A stretch of DNA of 64,000 nucleotides from Aureobasidium sp. EXF-3400 (lineage: Eukaryota > Ascomycota > Dothideomycetes > Dothideales > Saccotheciaceae), in NCBI GenBank assembly GCA_024195585.1, contig SWBL01000219.1, positions 23,482-87,481 on the forward strand, in the 5' to 3' direction. Numbering within the stretch: position 1 is the first letter of the stretch; each line of letters starts with the position of its first letter. A program made the position numbers and the translations under genes. Positions 13,001-24,157 of this stretch are shown here, piece after piece. The notes below the pieces were generated by a model. That model worked only from the letters and a program-made list of their open reading frames with translations. It had not been told where the DNA came from and did no database searches.

Positions 13001-15271
13001 TTCTGTGCCACAAGCACTTGGTCTTGCAGCTAGATGCCTGTCTTCGGATACGTACGTTGTAAAGTGGATCCGTCTCCATGATAACATGCTAACTCTCGAG
13101 CTAGATGGGCTATCCGAAATTCTGGATTGATGCTGTTCCGAGCTCTGATGGACAGACTGATTGGCACCAACGATGCATTCTCGGATGAGGATGCACACAC
13201 ACAAAGCCGACTCTCGGATGAAGCAATCACGAGTTTGATGCAGGTAGTTCTCCAATTGCTGGCGACTGATGATGATGTCGACCAAGTCAAGGCTGAGGTG
13301 GTATTCCCTGCCTTGCAACTGCTCCAGCGTATACAGCCGCCTTCGAGTATGTCCGAGAAGATTCAAGCCTCAGTACTAAAGCTTGCGTCAAGTCGGCAAT
13401 GGCTTGTTCGCGACAAAGCGGCCAAAACGTACTCCGCTTTGGTGCCTGGTAAAGATCGAGCAAGCCGTATCGCAAGCTTGATTCGACATCAAGCACACAG
13501 TCAAAACGAGACACACGGCGATTTGCTTACAGCTAGATATCTTCTCGAAAGACAAGGCATGATTTTCAGCACAGAAGGTCAGTCAGGCAGAAATTGTTCA
13601 TTTGACAAATCGTTAACAAGATTAGACATGGACACAGTGGTGAACGCCATCCAATCAAGGATTGATGATCTCCTCTACGATAACGCATGTCCGTTCACGC
13701 AAGCTGCATTTGTGGACGTGCAAAACGCTTTCTTCTATTCAGTTATTCGAAAGCAGCGACATATATTCCGTATGTTCCCCACGCTCTTTATGGGATCACA
13801 ACTCTGACACCTCCAAGTGCCAGGCACAAGATGGGCTACCGTTGAAGACATGAAAGTCATCTTAGATTTGCCTCAAGATCATTTCGCAGCTTGCTCGTTC
13901 CTTCGACAGTCTCTGGCGCTTTCGCTAATTCATGAGCACGCTTTGTTCAGTGGCCCTTCCAAAGATAATTCGGCAACAGACTTGAAGGCGAGGTTGAATA
14001 CTTTTGCACTGCTCGCAGTTCGGGACCCTGACGCTTGCACCACTGCATTACGCGAAGCTGCCAGGATTGGATCTACAGATTATGTTTATGCCACACAAAC
14101 CACAGAGCTTTTAGTCAACGTCTCTGCCAACCTTTTGTCTGACAGCGGTTCCGATATCGAGGTTCAAGATGCGGCTCAGGAAGTTCTTGTCACATTGTTG
14201 GCCCAGGGTGCTGTAGGGGAGGTCAAGAAAATCTTCTCCACTGTCACTGGAAAGTCATATCAACCCTCAAGCGCCGTCACGCCGCTTTTCGGTGATAAGC
14301 GGCTCGTATTACAGGGAGCAATGCTTAATTGGAGAGCCCAAGACGCTCTGCCAGCAGACCGCGAGCTTACTACAGACTTTGAGACATGGGTCTCGCAGGT
14401 CCGTTCTGCTCTGCAAGACTCGAATGTAAGTTATAGCACATCTCAGAACCAGAAAACTCCACTGACGATACTTTAGCCATTCGATACTAGATTGGCTGCC
14501 GCGATAGCGACGCAGCAGCTGAGCGAGAAAGCTCTGACATACCTCAGCTCCATCGATCTGCGCGACTCCTATCTCGAATTGTGTCTCGCTGTCTTTGACC
14601 TCTGCAACGACGACGATGTTGAGATCAGAACACTCGCCGCTACTGTCGCCACCAACATCATCAATGTAGGCAGCGAGAAGAAGCAAGCCAATCTCGCCCC
14701 CTTGGCTGCCAACCAAGCTATAGCAGATTTCATCTCGACCGCATTCAAAAGCAGCAACTCAGCAGCCACGACGGCAATTATCAGAGCCACCGGAAACGCC
14801 GTCAACACATCCTTCCCAGATTCCGTACGACAAGCGCTCTACAAAAAGTTCAAATCAGGCTCTTCTCTCTTCGCGCAAGAGAAACACAATCTTTTCATCG
14901 ATGACAGCAGGGAAGCACGTATCTGGTCTTCTGTCGCTGCTCGACTCGCTCCTTCCGCCTATCCTTTCCGCATTCTTATGAACCTATGCACATGGGTTAC
15001 TGATGGTCTTGATGTCTTGATGTCGGAAACCGAAAAGGTACCTGACGCTCCGCTTGGATGGAGTAGAGAGGCGGAGGTGTTTGTTCTAGGCATGCAGATC
15101 TTGTATGCTTCCCAACTTGTGCTGGTGCTGAGTAAGAGAGGTGTGGAGATGCCGGTTGATTCTAATGCGATTAGTGGGAGACTGGAGTTGTTTGTAAATA
15201 GAGGCAAGAAGTGGGGCATCAATGTCTTATGGGTGCAGACTGCCGAGGAAGTTTTGGCGCAGCAAAGTTGA
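10076..15271 (+). CDS. TRM732: THADA/Trm732-type protein (DUF2428), tRNA 2'-O-methylation co-factor
   Basis: Large armadillo/HEAT-like protein; in yeast Trm732 partners the methyltransferase Trm7 for 2'-O-methylation at position 32 of the tRNA anticodon loop. Nine exons: 10076-10182, 10267-12132, 12182-12418, 12466-12691, 12744-13051, 13105-13577, 13626-13769, 13818-14425 and 14477-15271; 1587 residues. All introns are 47-84 nt with GT...AG ends and rejoin frame. The DUF2428 core lies at about residues 660-940, with YSWRALKESS, RRSAGLPSLM and WAIRNSGLMLFRALMDRL being the signature stretches, each interrupted by or next to an intron. The intron at 13578-13625 is 48 nt and stop-free, so retention would only insert 16 residues. 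A Lys-rich loop (KTKKNKSKEA) lies near residue 435. The start gives a short first exon ending EEVTR and is plausible, not proven. Confidence 0.92.
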
Positions 15272-16053
15272 TGCTACAGATAAGATTGTATATAGTTTGT
15301 GACAAGAATAGGAACTTCTAGTACTCCGTCCTCATTCTCATGCTAGATCGTACCTTCCTACTGCTCTTAAGCCTTGAGTCACTCCCTGCACCTGCCTCTT
15401 CAGTCATCTATCATTACTTCCTTCCAAAATCATCTTCTCGTGAAGGGAAGAGTGATGTAAACTACACCTTGTCCGTGTTGAACACACCTCTGTTTTTGAA
15501 TTCCGTCGCATGAACACCTGCCCTCTGCTTGCTCCATACGCCTTCAGATACTCAGAGCTACCCTTGAATTTGTAAAATGAGAGAACTGCCGTGCAATATC
15601 TTCTTCGTGATACCGCTCAGAGTGCCACCCTGTCTCACAGACTTTTATTGGACGTTGTGGTTATCGTCTTATTGCCCACTATCACATGATACACAGAGTT
15701 GTAGCTGTTAAGTTAAATGACACGAGAAATAACAGTGCGGAAGAATACACTCACACAGATGGTCAAAATCGGGGTTGGAGATGTTTACTGCTTGCGATCG
15801 CAACTCCTACTTGGGAGCCTATCTCCACAAGTTAGATGCTGCCGGTGCCGGTCTCTCTGGCGGTCATAAGCTGCTGACATCGACCAAGATTGACACAAGA
15901 TAACCTGAAACGACCGAGGCGTGAAGATGATATTATTGAGGTCATATCGAACTAATGGCAGATGTGTAGAAGAGACATTAACGATTCTTTGCGAATCTAC
16001 ATACCTTACATAAACAACTGACTGGGATCTAGAACAATGGTGAGGCAGTTTCT
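15272..16053. other. Convergent intergenic region
   Basis: 782 bases between the 3' ends of the THADA-like gene and SNX41. No supported gene; the 136-codon minus ORF at 15785-16195 overlaps the last SNX41 exon and is a shadow. Confidence 0.55.
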
Positions 16054-18202
16054 CTACCTCGGTTCCAACACAGGAATCTTGTTGACTTCTACCCGTGCTT
16101 CTTCCCAAGTCTCCAGACTGCGTTGTGCCCATTGGATGTGACAACGTGCGAAGGCCAGCTAAAGGAGAAACTGTTAGAACCTCTGTTGTACTCATGGAGT
16201 TGGATAATAAGGCTTACCATGTATTTCCTCAAGTCTTCTTCCTTATCGCTTTGGAAGCGTTTCAGATCCTTGAGCACAGCACCGCTGGCATCTTTAACGT
16301 CCTTCTCGGAGACTTCCAGTGCTTGCTCGAGCTACAATCGATGTTACTAAATCATTGAAAACATAGCGCATGTGCGTATTACCTGTGTCAAGCTTTCCTT
16401 GGTCTTGCCAATCTGGTCCCGCCTCACACGCTCGGGATCAGTGTCGACAACATTATGGTAAGCATGGGTGAGCCTTCCAAAGATCTTGTTGGTCACAAAG
16501 TTGCCGCTAGCGCCTCTCTTATGTTGCGTAGGGCTGGAAGGTTGATCCTGGTGAGGAGAGCCTTGAGCGGCGCTAGGAGCGCTGCCCATGGTAGGAGGGA
16601 AGTCTGAGTCAATGCTTGCTGTGTCGTCTTCTGCGCGCCTAGGCAGTTGATCTCTAGCTGGATTGCGTCTGGCAGCATTACTGCCTGTGCTCATGCTGCG
16701 TTGCGGTGGCGAAGAACCAGAGTTGTTGAGGTATTGCTCAATACGCTTGGCTTCGGCTTCGCTCTTTTCCAGTGAGTCGAGAGAGGTTCTCTTTCTGTCG
16801 AGTTCTTCACGAGTCATCTCTTGTTGCACACGCTTCAAGACTCTGTATCTCAGAACACCCTTGACGATTCCTGCGAATTGAGCGCTCTCACGCATGGGCT
16901 CGGCGAACTGAGCTGACAGACCGCTGGATAAATCACGGGTTTGAATGTAGGTGAAGTCGCAAGCCTGGCCAACCTTCTCGATAGCAGCAGCGACCTCTGC
17001 AGATTGTTCAGAGAGGGAGAAAGCGTTATAGCGACCACCCAGTTCCATGAGATCATCTCCGAGCTTGTATAGATGCTGGAGAGTTCGCTGATTGACTTTC
17101 TCCATAGAACCCTGCAACAAGGCTTCCAGCTCGCGCGATGAGTTCTCGAATTGGACAAAGTAGGGGTCGAGGTCCTCTTCGGTCAAGTTTTGTGAATCCG
17201 GAGGGAAGCGACCAAAGACCTGAGGGCCAGGAGACGAGTGAGCGGCAACAGAAGGTTGTTGCATTGGCGGTGAACTTGGGGTGCCAGATGCGGATGCGTT
17301 GCCGGACGAGCGTAGTTTGGCCGAGGATGAAGGAACAGGCAGGAAGTTGTGGCCAGGAGAAGGGTTGGCAGGATCAAGCGGAGGGGCCTTGAGGTTGTTC
17401 TTGGGGATGTTCACAACGGGATGAGAATGCAGGACTTCGTTCCAGCTGGCGTTGGGATCGAGGAAGCGCCACCAGACATTGTCGTCGCGGACATCTTGCA
17501 TGCGACGGCAACGGTTGAGGAAGGTGGTCAGCATACGTTGGCGCAGCTCGATGATGCCTAGATCCTCTTTCGCCTTTGTAGGCTTGGAGGCGTAGTCGGT
17601 GATGGAGTGTTTCTCGGGAATTGGTGGGATGATGAGGGTCGGGTGCAGAGCGACAAGCGTCGCTCTTAGAGACGCGAACTCGCTGTATCGTCTTCGCACT
17701 TCGATGTCCTACAAGAGTCAGCGATTGTGGCAGCACGCGTGATTCTAGAATGGCATACTCCGGTGCGAATGGTGTAGGTTATGTAGCTGCCTCCGCCCTC
17801 GGTGTTCTTGCCAGCGTGGACGATCTGGATATCGAGGTCGGGGTTCTCGTAGAGGATCTGCTCTATACGACTGTGGTAGCCGCCCTTCTTGGGCTCGATT
17901 CTACGCGACTGCGACAGGTCCTCGTCGTCGTCATCGTGTTGGTTATCGCTGTCTTGCTGGTCGTGGTCGAAGGGCTCGTCGTGGTAGGTCGATTCTGGTC
18001 GGTGATAGTCGGGTGTGGATTGTTGCGGACTGCTCGAACCAGATGGGGGAGTCGAGGGGGCTTGACGGAAGGCTGATGCGACAGTTAGACGGGGTTTGAC
18101 AGTGGTGAGGGAGGATCATGGTCGTGTACCGGGAGCGTCGGAGGTCTCCGAGTCGCGTCTGTTGAACGAGCCGTATGGGTTGTTGTCCTCGTCGTCCCAC
18201 AT
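16054..18202 (-). CDS. SNX41: Sorting nexin SNX41 (PX-BAR), endosomal recycling/autophagy
   Basis: PX-BAR protein that binds phosphatidylinositol 3-phosphate on endosomes and acts in retrieval of membrane proteins and in autophagy with Atg20. Five exons: 18130-18202, 17759-18072, 16383-17708, 16218-16331 and 16054-16158; 643 residues. The N-terminus MWDDEDNNPYGSF is the usual start of the filamentous-fungal orthologs. The PX domain is at about residues 92-215, with the phosphoinositide-binding Arg-rich strand at RRRYSEFASLRATL and the Pro-rich loop IIPPIPEKHS. A Pro/Ser linker follows, then a coiled BAR region (about 300-640) with a disordered Ser-rich insert near 490-560. The last exon supplies FARCHIQWAQRSLETWEEAR, a good BAR helix. 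Head to head with a histidine phosphatase gene. Confidence 0.93.
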
Positions 18203-18837
18203 TGCTTCGAGTTGCTCAGTCTATCACAGGAAGGTCGGGAAGGTCAAGAAGGATCGCCGTCAACTGGTCGCTGCTATGAATGTCTGTCTGGGGAAGCTGC
18301 GTGTTGCAGCACCTGCCTCGACCCTCCGCCCAACTGCTGGTCTATCTTCGGCAATCACCTACGTCATTTGCCAAGCCCTGTCAACTCTCTTCCGCCATGC
18401 TTCCAGGCCTTCGATCGCTCTGCCTTATCCTTCTTTGCTGACAACATTCTCTTTCTCATCCCAGGCACCGCTCTATATCGTGATCGGCCCTGTACAGAAA
18501 AGCCGGTCATGCCTGCGACCAAGTGTTATATGATGTAGCTTACATGATGCTTCTGTTTCCGGCAATCCGCAGTCAGCTCAATCGGGCAAGTCAACCGCGA
18601 AGCTTTGAGGAAGGTGCACCGAAGTAAACCGACCCCGTGTCATGGTTAACGTTTGTTGATGCTTGATGACTCTTTTCTACGAATCCATCTCTTTCTGTAT
18701 TTCTTACATTCACATTCTCGTCTCTCCCACATCACCCGATTCTGCATCTCCTGGACTAACCGTTCCGATCATTGACAATTGTCACCCGTAACTAATTGAA
18801 ATTCATACGAAAGAAACATACAAGACCAAGTCCAACC
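18203..18837. promoter_or_regulatory. Divergent intergenic promoter region, SNX41 and histidine phosphatase
   Basis: 635 bases between divergent start codons. Pyrimidine-rich tracts lie at about 18380-18480 and 18670-18740, a common fungal core-promoter context. ORFs within it have no coding character. Confidence 0.45.
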
Positions 18838-19661
18838 ATGGCACCAGCAATCTACGTCGTTCGCCATGCTCAGGGCCACCACAACGTCAACGTAAACTAA
18901 TCCTCGTTCACCCATTCTCTTCTCGTCGTCTTACCATCTCTCAGAACCAACATCATCTGCGTGATCCAAACGTCACAGATCTCGGTCGTGAACAATGCAC
19001 AAACCTCAGCACGACTTTCCCCAAATCGTCTCTGCCCACTTCTCTCACAATCATGGCCTCACCTCTGATTCGCACAATCCAAACCGCTTGTCTCGGCTTC
19101 GGTGAGGTACTGAAAGAGAGACCCGATGTCAAGTTCCTGCTTGTGCCTTTCGCCCAAGAAATCGCCAACCAGCCCTGTGACATTGGATATCCGCAAGCAG
19201 AACTCAAGCAAAAAATTGCAGCTTGGCTGGACGAGGAAAACCTAGGCTTTGGGATCGAGAGAATGGACTGGAGCCTGGTCGAGGAAGGCTGGAACTCAAA
19301 GGCTGGACCTTATGCCGCCTCTCTCGAAGCCGTCACCGCACGCGCTGCTGCCCTTCGCGCAACTCTCTATTCTCACCCTTCTGAGGCTGTTGTCTTGGTC
19401 ACTCATGGTGCTTTCTTGCACTTCTTCACCGATGACTGGGCTTCTTTCGATGGTTCCAAGGGCACTGGCTATGAGAATTGCGAATTCAGAAAGTTCGTTT
19501 GGGAGGCTGAGGATGGAGAAGGTTACCATTTGAAGCAAGTTGGCGGGGCCAAGGTCAAGATGGGTAGGCCTCCTGGTGTATACGCCCACGTCCTGGAAGG
19601 TATTGAGCAGGTGCAAGGACAGAATCCCAGAGAAATCAAAGTTGGTAATGTCAAGATCTGA
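18838..19661 (+). CDS. Histidine phosphatase superfamily (phosphoglycerate-mutase-like) protein
   Basis: Two exons, 18838-18891 and 18945-19661, 256 residues. The catalytic RHG-type box is at residues 8-13 (VRHAQG): R9 and H10 are present, while the usual third residue Gly is Ala, as in many fungal members. The intron falls just after it (HHNVN-NQHHLRDP). TDLGREQC and SPLIRTIQTA follow as the conserved second block, and the second catalytic His is at about residue 172 in VTHGAFLHFF. These are the residues expected for a phosphohistidine mechanism. Members range from small-molecule phosphatases to mutases, and the substrate cannot be told from sequence. No signal peptide, so likely cytosolic. 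Confidence 0.9.
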
Positions 19662-19905
19662 GCGGAGAGCCCAAAGCAGTACAGCACTACTTGGCGATAT
19701 ACAATACAATATGGGATAACACGTTTGCGATAGGAAGGTACATTGCGAATTCCAAGACTTTCCTTTCAATTACTGTTGCTATCCAGAATCTTCCTCTGTC
19801 CAGACTCTTCTTTGCAACCAAGAAGACGAGACTCACTTATTTATGACGTCTCTTCTTCTCTGCCCTCCATTCTCCCACTGCTTCTTTCACCGTACGCCGC
19901 AAAGA

Positions 19906-20334
19906 TTATGCCTTACTTCCCGATCTGCTGTCATGTTTGCTTCCTCCACCACTCTTACTACCCGATTTCTTGCTAGGAGCCTTACTACCGCATTCTCCAC
20001 CCGACTTTTTGCTTCCATGCTTGCTAGGAGCCTTACTACCACCTCCTTCACCAGACTTTTTGCTCCCATGCTCGCTCCCCTTCTTGCTTCCACTCTTACT
20101 TCCACCCTCACCACCAGACTTCTTACTACCAGCCTCGCTTCCACCGGCAACACTCTTTCCCATCTCCATATCTGCTACGATTGCTTCAATCTCCTCTTCC
20201 TTGCGGCGGTGAACAATTGCGCGGTACCAGATGGCTAGTTCCCATTCAAAGACTTTGACCCAGATGTACCAGAAAAATGCTACGCCGAAGGTGGTCAGGA
20301 CGAGAGCGAGGATGATTGCACCGGCGGCGTTCAT
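19906..20334 (-). CDS. Small single-pass membrane protein with Ser/Gly/Lys repeat tail
   Basis: Single exon, 142 residues. One hydrophobic segment at about residues 5-29 (AGAIILALVLTTFGVAFFWYIW) is followed by an amphipathic stretch with Trp and a charged linker (HRRKEEEIEAIVADME). From residue 65 on, the protein is made of imperfect GSKKSG / SKAPSKHG repeats, strongly basic and disordered. Whether the helix is a signal anchor or a cleaved signal is unclear. I do not recognise a family. The repeat DNA produces long ORFs in the other frames, which are shadows. Confidence 0.65.
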   Translation of the reverse strand: MNAAGAIILALVLTTFGVAFFWYIWVKVFEWELAIWYRAIVHRRKEEEIEAIVADMEMGKSVAGGSEAGSKKSGGEGGSKSGSKKGSEHGSKKSGEGGGSKAPSKHGSKKSGGECGSKAPSKKSGSKSGGGSKHDSRSGSKA

Positions 20335-22006
20335 GATTGTTTGTTTTGTTTTGGCGTCTGGGTTGTGTTGAGTTTGAAGTTTGGAGTGATTCTTTGAGAT
20401 GGTTTTCCGGGTGCTGTTTTTGATATGCGGTGTTCTTGTTGGATGTATTGGTGTTCGTTTTGGCAGTTTGATGTTTGGTTTGACGCGTTTTGATCTCTTC
20501 TTGAGACTCTGAACTTAGATCGGTCGAACGAGATCTCTGATGCTAGATTCTTGTTGTAGAAATTTGTTGCGCAATGGGTGCAGAAGAAGTTTTGTGTTTG
20601 TCGTTGTGTGTTTTGCTTCTGTGTGTTTTTAGAGCGCAGAAGTCAATGAATAGATGGTAAGCGAATGTGATCAGATAGCTTCTGTCAGATAGTGGGTCTT
20701 GATGAATTGAGTGTAGCTTGACCGTGCAGGAAAGAGGAGTTGGATATCACAGACGAACCGTCTGCGTGACGGAGCCTATAGCGTCGAGTGCGACAAGGAC
20801 CAACCAATCGCCTTCACTGGTGACAACATTCAGAGATTACGATAATCCTTGTTTTTGTTACCACAGACCTCGAGACCAAATCAACCTTCACTTTCCCTCA
20901 ATCAGCACTGATCCCACACTCATCTCTTAGTATGTATCTCAAGTCAATATATGATATTATAATCAGCTATCTAAATACACGACTATATCCAGAAGAAAGT
21001 CATGTCCAGAGAAAAGTCGACTCTATCACGGGTCTCAGTGGAGCCTACTCTAATCACGGAGGGAATCGTGTATTTTTGTGGTTATGAAATGTCAGGTGCG
21101 ACCCTCATGGAGTTCGCCATACTTTCTTACTCGACCTTATGTTTCACGACATCATCTAGTAGTAATGAACACTATAACAATACACAATAGTCTATCCAAA
21201 AGAGGCAAGGCTAAGAGAATCAGTATTATTACGAGCTTCATCGGGATGCTGTTTTAGGTACTATTAAATTATGGATTTTGATAGTTGCTATTTAGTAAAT
21301 ACAGTCTTACTTGGAGCCTGCCGCGTTTGATCTACTGGACCTGTATCGCATAACGACATCTAGCAGTAACGATAACTGGTCTAATGCACAGTCATCTCTT
21401 CAAAGGAGTCAAGGTCAAAGAAGATCAGTGTCATCATGAGCTTCAGTGGAACACTATTCTGGATACTAACAGATTGTGCATTTTGATGATTGTGAATTAA
21501 TACATTTAATCCTCCCAAAGCCTACTGTATTTCTGGTTCTCCACTTTCATTTCATAGAGGCAACTGGAAAAAACGTAAACTAACAAAATGCACCGTCATC
21601 ACCGAGGGTAAGTCGGGACCAGAGGAATCGATCGCATTGGTCAAATTTAATTCATGTATGCTGATTTCTGGACGTATGTTAGTGTATTTATGAGTGCGGG
21701 CTACGAGATGTACACTGTTATCTTGCTTACAAGGCTCATCCATCAGAATTCAGCGAAAATCAGTCAACACGTATCATATACTCAACACAACATTTTGAGC
21801 TATGAAATGATGCATGTAAAAGTTGCAATAAGTCAGGTGGAATTGTATTGAGCAAAAGTGTATTATCTCTTATTTTCGTTATCTATCTTTTTTTTCACAA
21901 TCATGGCATGCTGCGCCCTTGTTTCGAAGATGATTTGAGCGCTCGACGTTGTCTTTTGTGTGACTTCTCTCGAACTCGATACATGGTGAATTCATCCTCC
22001 TTCGTC
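20335..22006. other. AT-rich gene-free stretch with diverged tandem repeats
   Basis: 1.67 kb with no ORF above 91 codons that looks coding. The left part is the promoter of the 142-residue gene, rich in T/G runs. The middle holds three degenerate repeat units, listed separately. Confidence 0.6.
20930..21530. repeat. Three diverged tandem repeats of about 200 bp
   Basis: Units begin near 20930, 21133 and 21332. Units two and three align by eye from CGACATC(A)TCTAG.AGTAA through AGGCAAGGCTAAGAGAATCAG / AGTCAAGGTCAAAGAAGATCAG, to ACGAGCTTCA / ATGAGCTTCA and GGATTTTGATAGTTG / GCATTTTGATGATTG. Unit one is more diverged (CACGACTATATCCAGAAGAAAG and CAGTGGAGCCTACTCTAATCAC align to the same places). 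The A+T-rich decay is compatible with old repeat-induced mutation. Confidence 0.5.
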
Positions 22007-23332
22007 TCACAAGTCCCAATTCTGCTCAGGTCCTGACTCGTCGGCTGACATGTACGGATAGTCTGCCGAATCTTCCTCCACACCCGATTCTTTGTAAGCT
22101 TCCAGGTCATACGCTAGTTGCTTGTGTACTTCGCCCTTGTAGGACAAGTTCTTTCTCTTGTCGTTGCCAAAGTGATAGTTGAAGAAGTAACTCCAGTTGT
22201 ACTTGACGGATGGGTTGACGAAATTGAGGTACTGCAGACTCGCCATTGTTGAGAGAAATCTGACAGTCAATTCCCAAACGTAGTCGCTTGCCAGTCTGCA
22301 GTTTTTCATTCTGAGCTTCTTGATCGATCGTTTGTTGCGTCCAATTAGCTTCTCTAAATGATGTGAATCTTCGATCTTCATGTTGGTAAGGCGCAGGGAC
22401 CTGACTTGGATGGTTGAGAGCCAGGGGAATACGAAATCCTCCACGTCCCACGAATCAACGTCCTCGAGGGTCAAGGTCTTAGCCCTCTGGTCGTATATGA
22501 TCTTCATACTCCGGTAGCCATCCGGTCTGTATTCTCCGGTGGAGAGATCGATGTCAACGTCCATCTTGGGCGACTTGATGAGATAGCTATAGATCTCGCG
22601 TACAAGTTGGATGTTGCATGGCTCTTTCCAGTTCTTGATATCGTAGATGTAGACGTCAGGCTGTGGGACAACGTATTGAGCATAGTGGTCGAACAGAGAA
22701 ATCCTCAATCTCTTGATTGGTAGGTCGGTCTCTTCGGCGGCCGAGGTGAGCATCTTGAAAGTATCGAGCTCGTTGTGGGCAACGTCGGCCCATGCTGCGT
22801 TCCAGGCGGTGTATCCAGGCCCCGATTCTTTCTCCACAAGCCATGCGTACATTCCTCGCGAATGACTGATATCTTCATCCCACGCTGGTCCCCAACAACG
22901 GTCCAGTCCGATCTCGAGGGGGGCGCCGTAAGTTTTGAAATTGCGAAAAGCGTCTGCCAATAGAGGCTGCAACTCTTCAGGCTCATCGTTGTAGCAGGTG
23001 AGGTGGTAGTTGGGATATTTGGGGCGACGCTCTTCTGGATCGCCTGGGAAAGGGCAAAAGATTTCGTAGTCGCCGTGCAGGGCACTCAGTAACACTGTCT
23101 TGACACACGGACCGAAGAAGGGGTCTCTGCTGATCTCGACCAAGACGCGCAGGCTTGCCTCGCGAATGAAGACTCTTCTGACAGAAAATTATCTCTCTGT
23201 GAATATCTTCTTGCTTAGGGCATTGTTTTCGACGTTCGTGGCACGGAAGTCCAAGAGGTCAAAGTCTTCGAGATCGATCTCGTTGGCGACCATCTGCTTG
23301 ATCTCGGTGGGGAGATTGTTCCAGTTGGCCAT
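22007..23332 (-). pseudogene. F-box protein gene interrupted by an in-frame stop codon
   Basis: The frame starts at 23332 with an F-box-like N-terminus (MANWNNLPTEIKQMVANEI, then DLLDFRATN) and runs without a shift to 22007, but codon 48 (23189-23191) is TAA, just after KKIFTER. The following residues (FSVRRVFIREASLRVLVEI) carry on the family pattern, so the stop cuts a real coding frame. The 3' part codes for about 394 residues ending in a Leu-rich, LRR-like half (RSLRLTNMKIEDSHHLEKLI) and an acidic tail. No GT...AG intron removes the stop. F-box proteins recruit substrates to SCF ubiquitin ligases. A CAA to TAA change is the simplest cause. A sequencing error cannot be excluded. Confidence 0.75.
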
Positions 23333-23704
23333 GGTGATCTGTCAGGGGCTGGTTTACGTCAGTCAAGTGAACACAGGGCATATGAGTGATGCTATCAGGC
23401 AATACGGTCGTGCACGAAGAGATCACGATAGACGTTTGACGTCGAGGAAGGTGAACGATACTTCAAACTCAGTCGACCGCTGGCGATACGATATTGGTCG
23501 ACCAGAAGAAAGCCTAGTCGACCTTCGTCTGTGTGAAGTAGAAGAAGATAAATGATGAACAGCACGAATGAAGAACTAACCTTTCTTTTCCTTGAGAGGT
23601 GTAGACGTGAGTCGACGATGTGTTATGCCTGCGGGTCTACGTCGAACAAAGGGAGGAGACTCCACGATGTCGTGAATTATATAACGGTGTCGTGCAAACG
23701 GTCA

Positions 23705-24157
23705 TTACACGTGTCTAGGCGTGTCGTTTACGTGACGATCTACGACGACATTCACTGCTGTCGTCGACCTCGTGCTCGATCTTGATGATGCCTGAATCCG
23801 GAAGGTTTTATACCGTTCCTTCTGTCGATGCCGTACTCGAGTGAAGTCTGAGCACGCTGGTCTCCTAGAAACTATCTCTTCTTGAGAGTTGTATTTCTTA
23901 ACAGGCTCATGGATCTGGTCGTACGAAAATGTCTTGTGTCGAGAGTCGTCGGCGCCGTATTTGAATTCCAGACTTGTACCATGAAGAAGTGTATCGTCGA
24001 GTGTTTGTTTGATATCATTGAACACTGTAATATTAATGCCCCAATCTCGCGCCTCTTGCACACACACTGCGGTCTGGGTTTCCAGATCGATCTCAATTTG
24101 GTCGACAAGATGGCAGCTCTCTGACGCCCAAGCTGGACGCGGTGCGATGAATTCCAC
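23705..24157 (-). pseudogene. Fragment of an F-box family gene
   Basis: An open frame whose residues at about 23885-24106 match an internal piece of the intact F-box protein at 29010-30596: VDQIEIDLETQTAVCV against VDQVEVDLGDQTALCM, LDDTLLHGTSLEFKYGADDSR against LDDTLLHGTSLDFRYGANDSR, and HKTFSYDQI against YKTFSYNHI. There is no F-box before it and no Leu-rich part after it; past SQEEIVS the sequence turns to Arg/Ser-rich nonsense. It is a detached remnant of a close paralog. Confidence 0.8.

Noticed and set aside
16095..16358. Plus ORFs across the 3' exons of SNX41
   Set aside because: They span exon-intron borders of SNX41 on the other strand and have no features.
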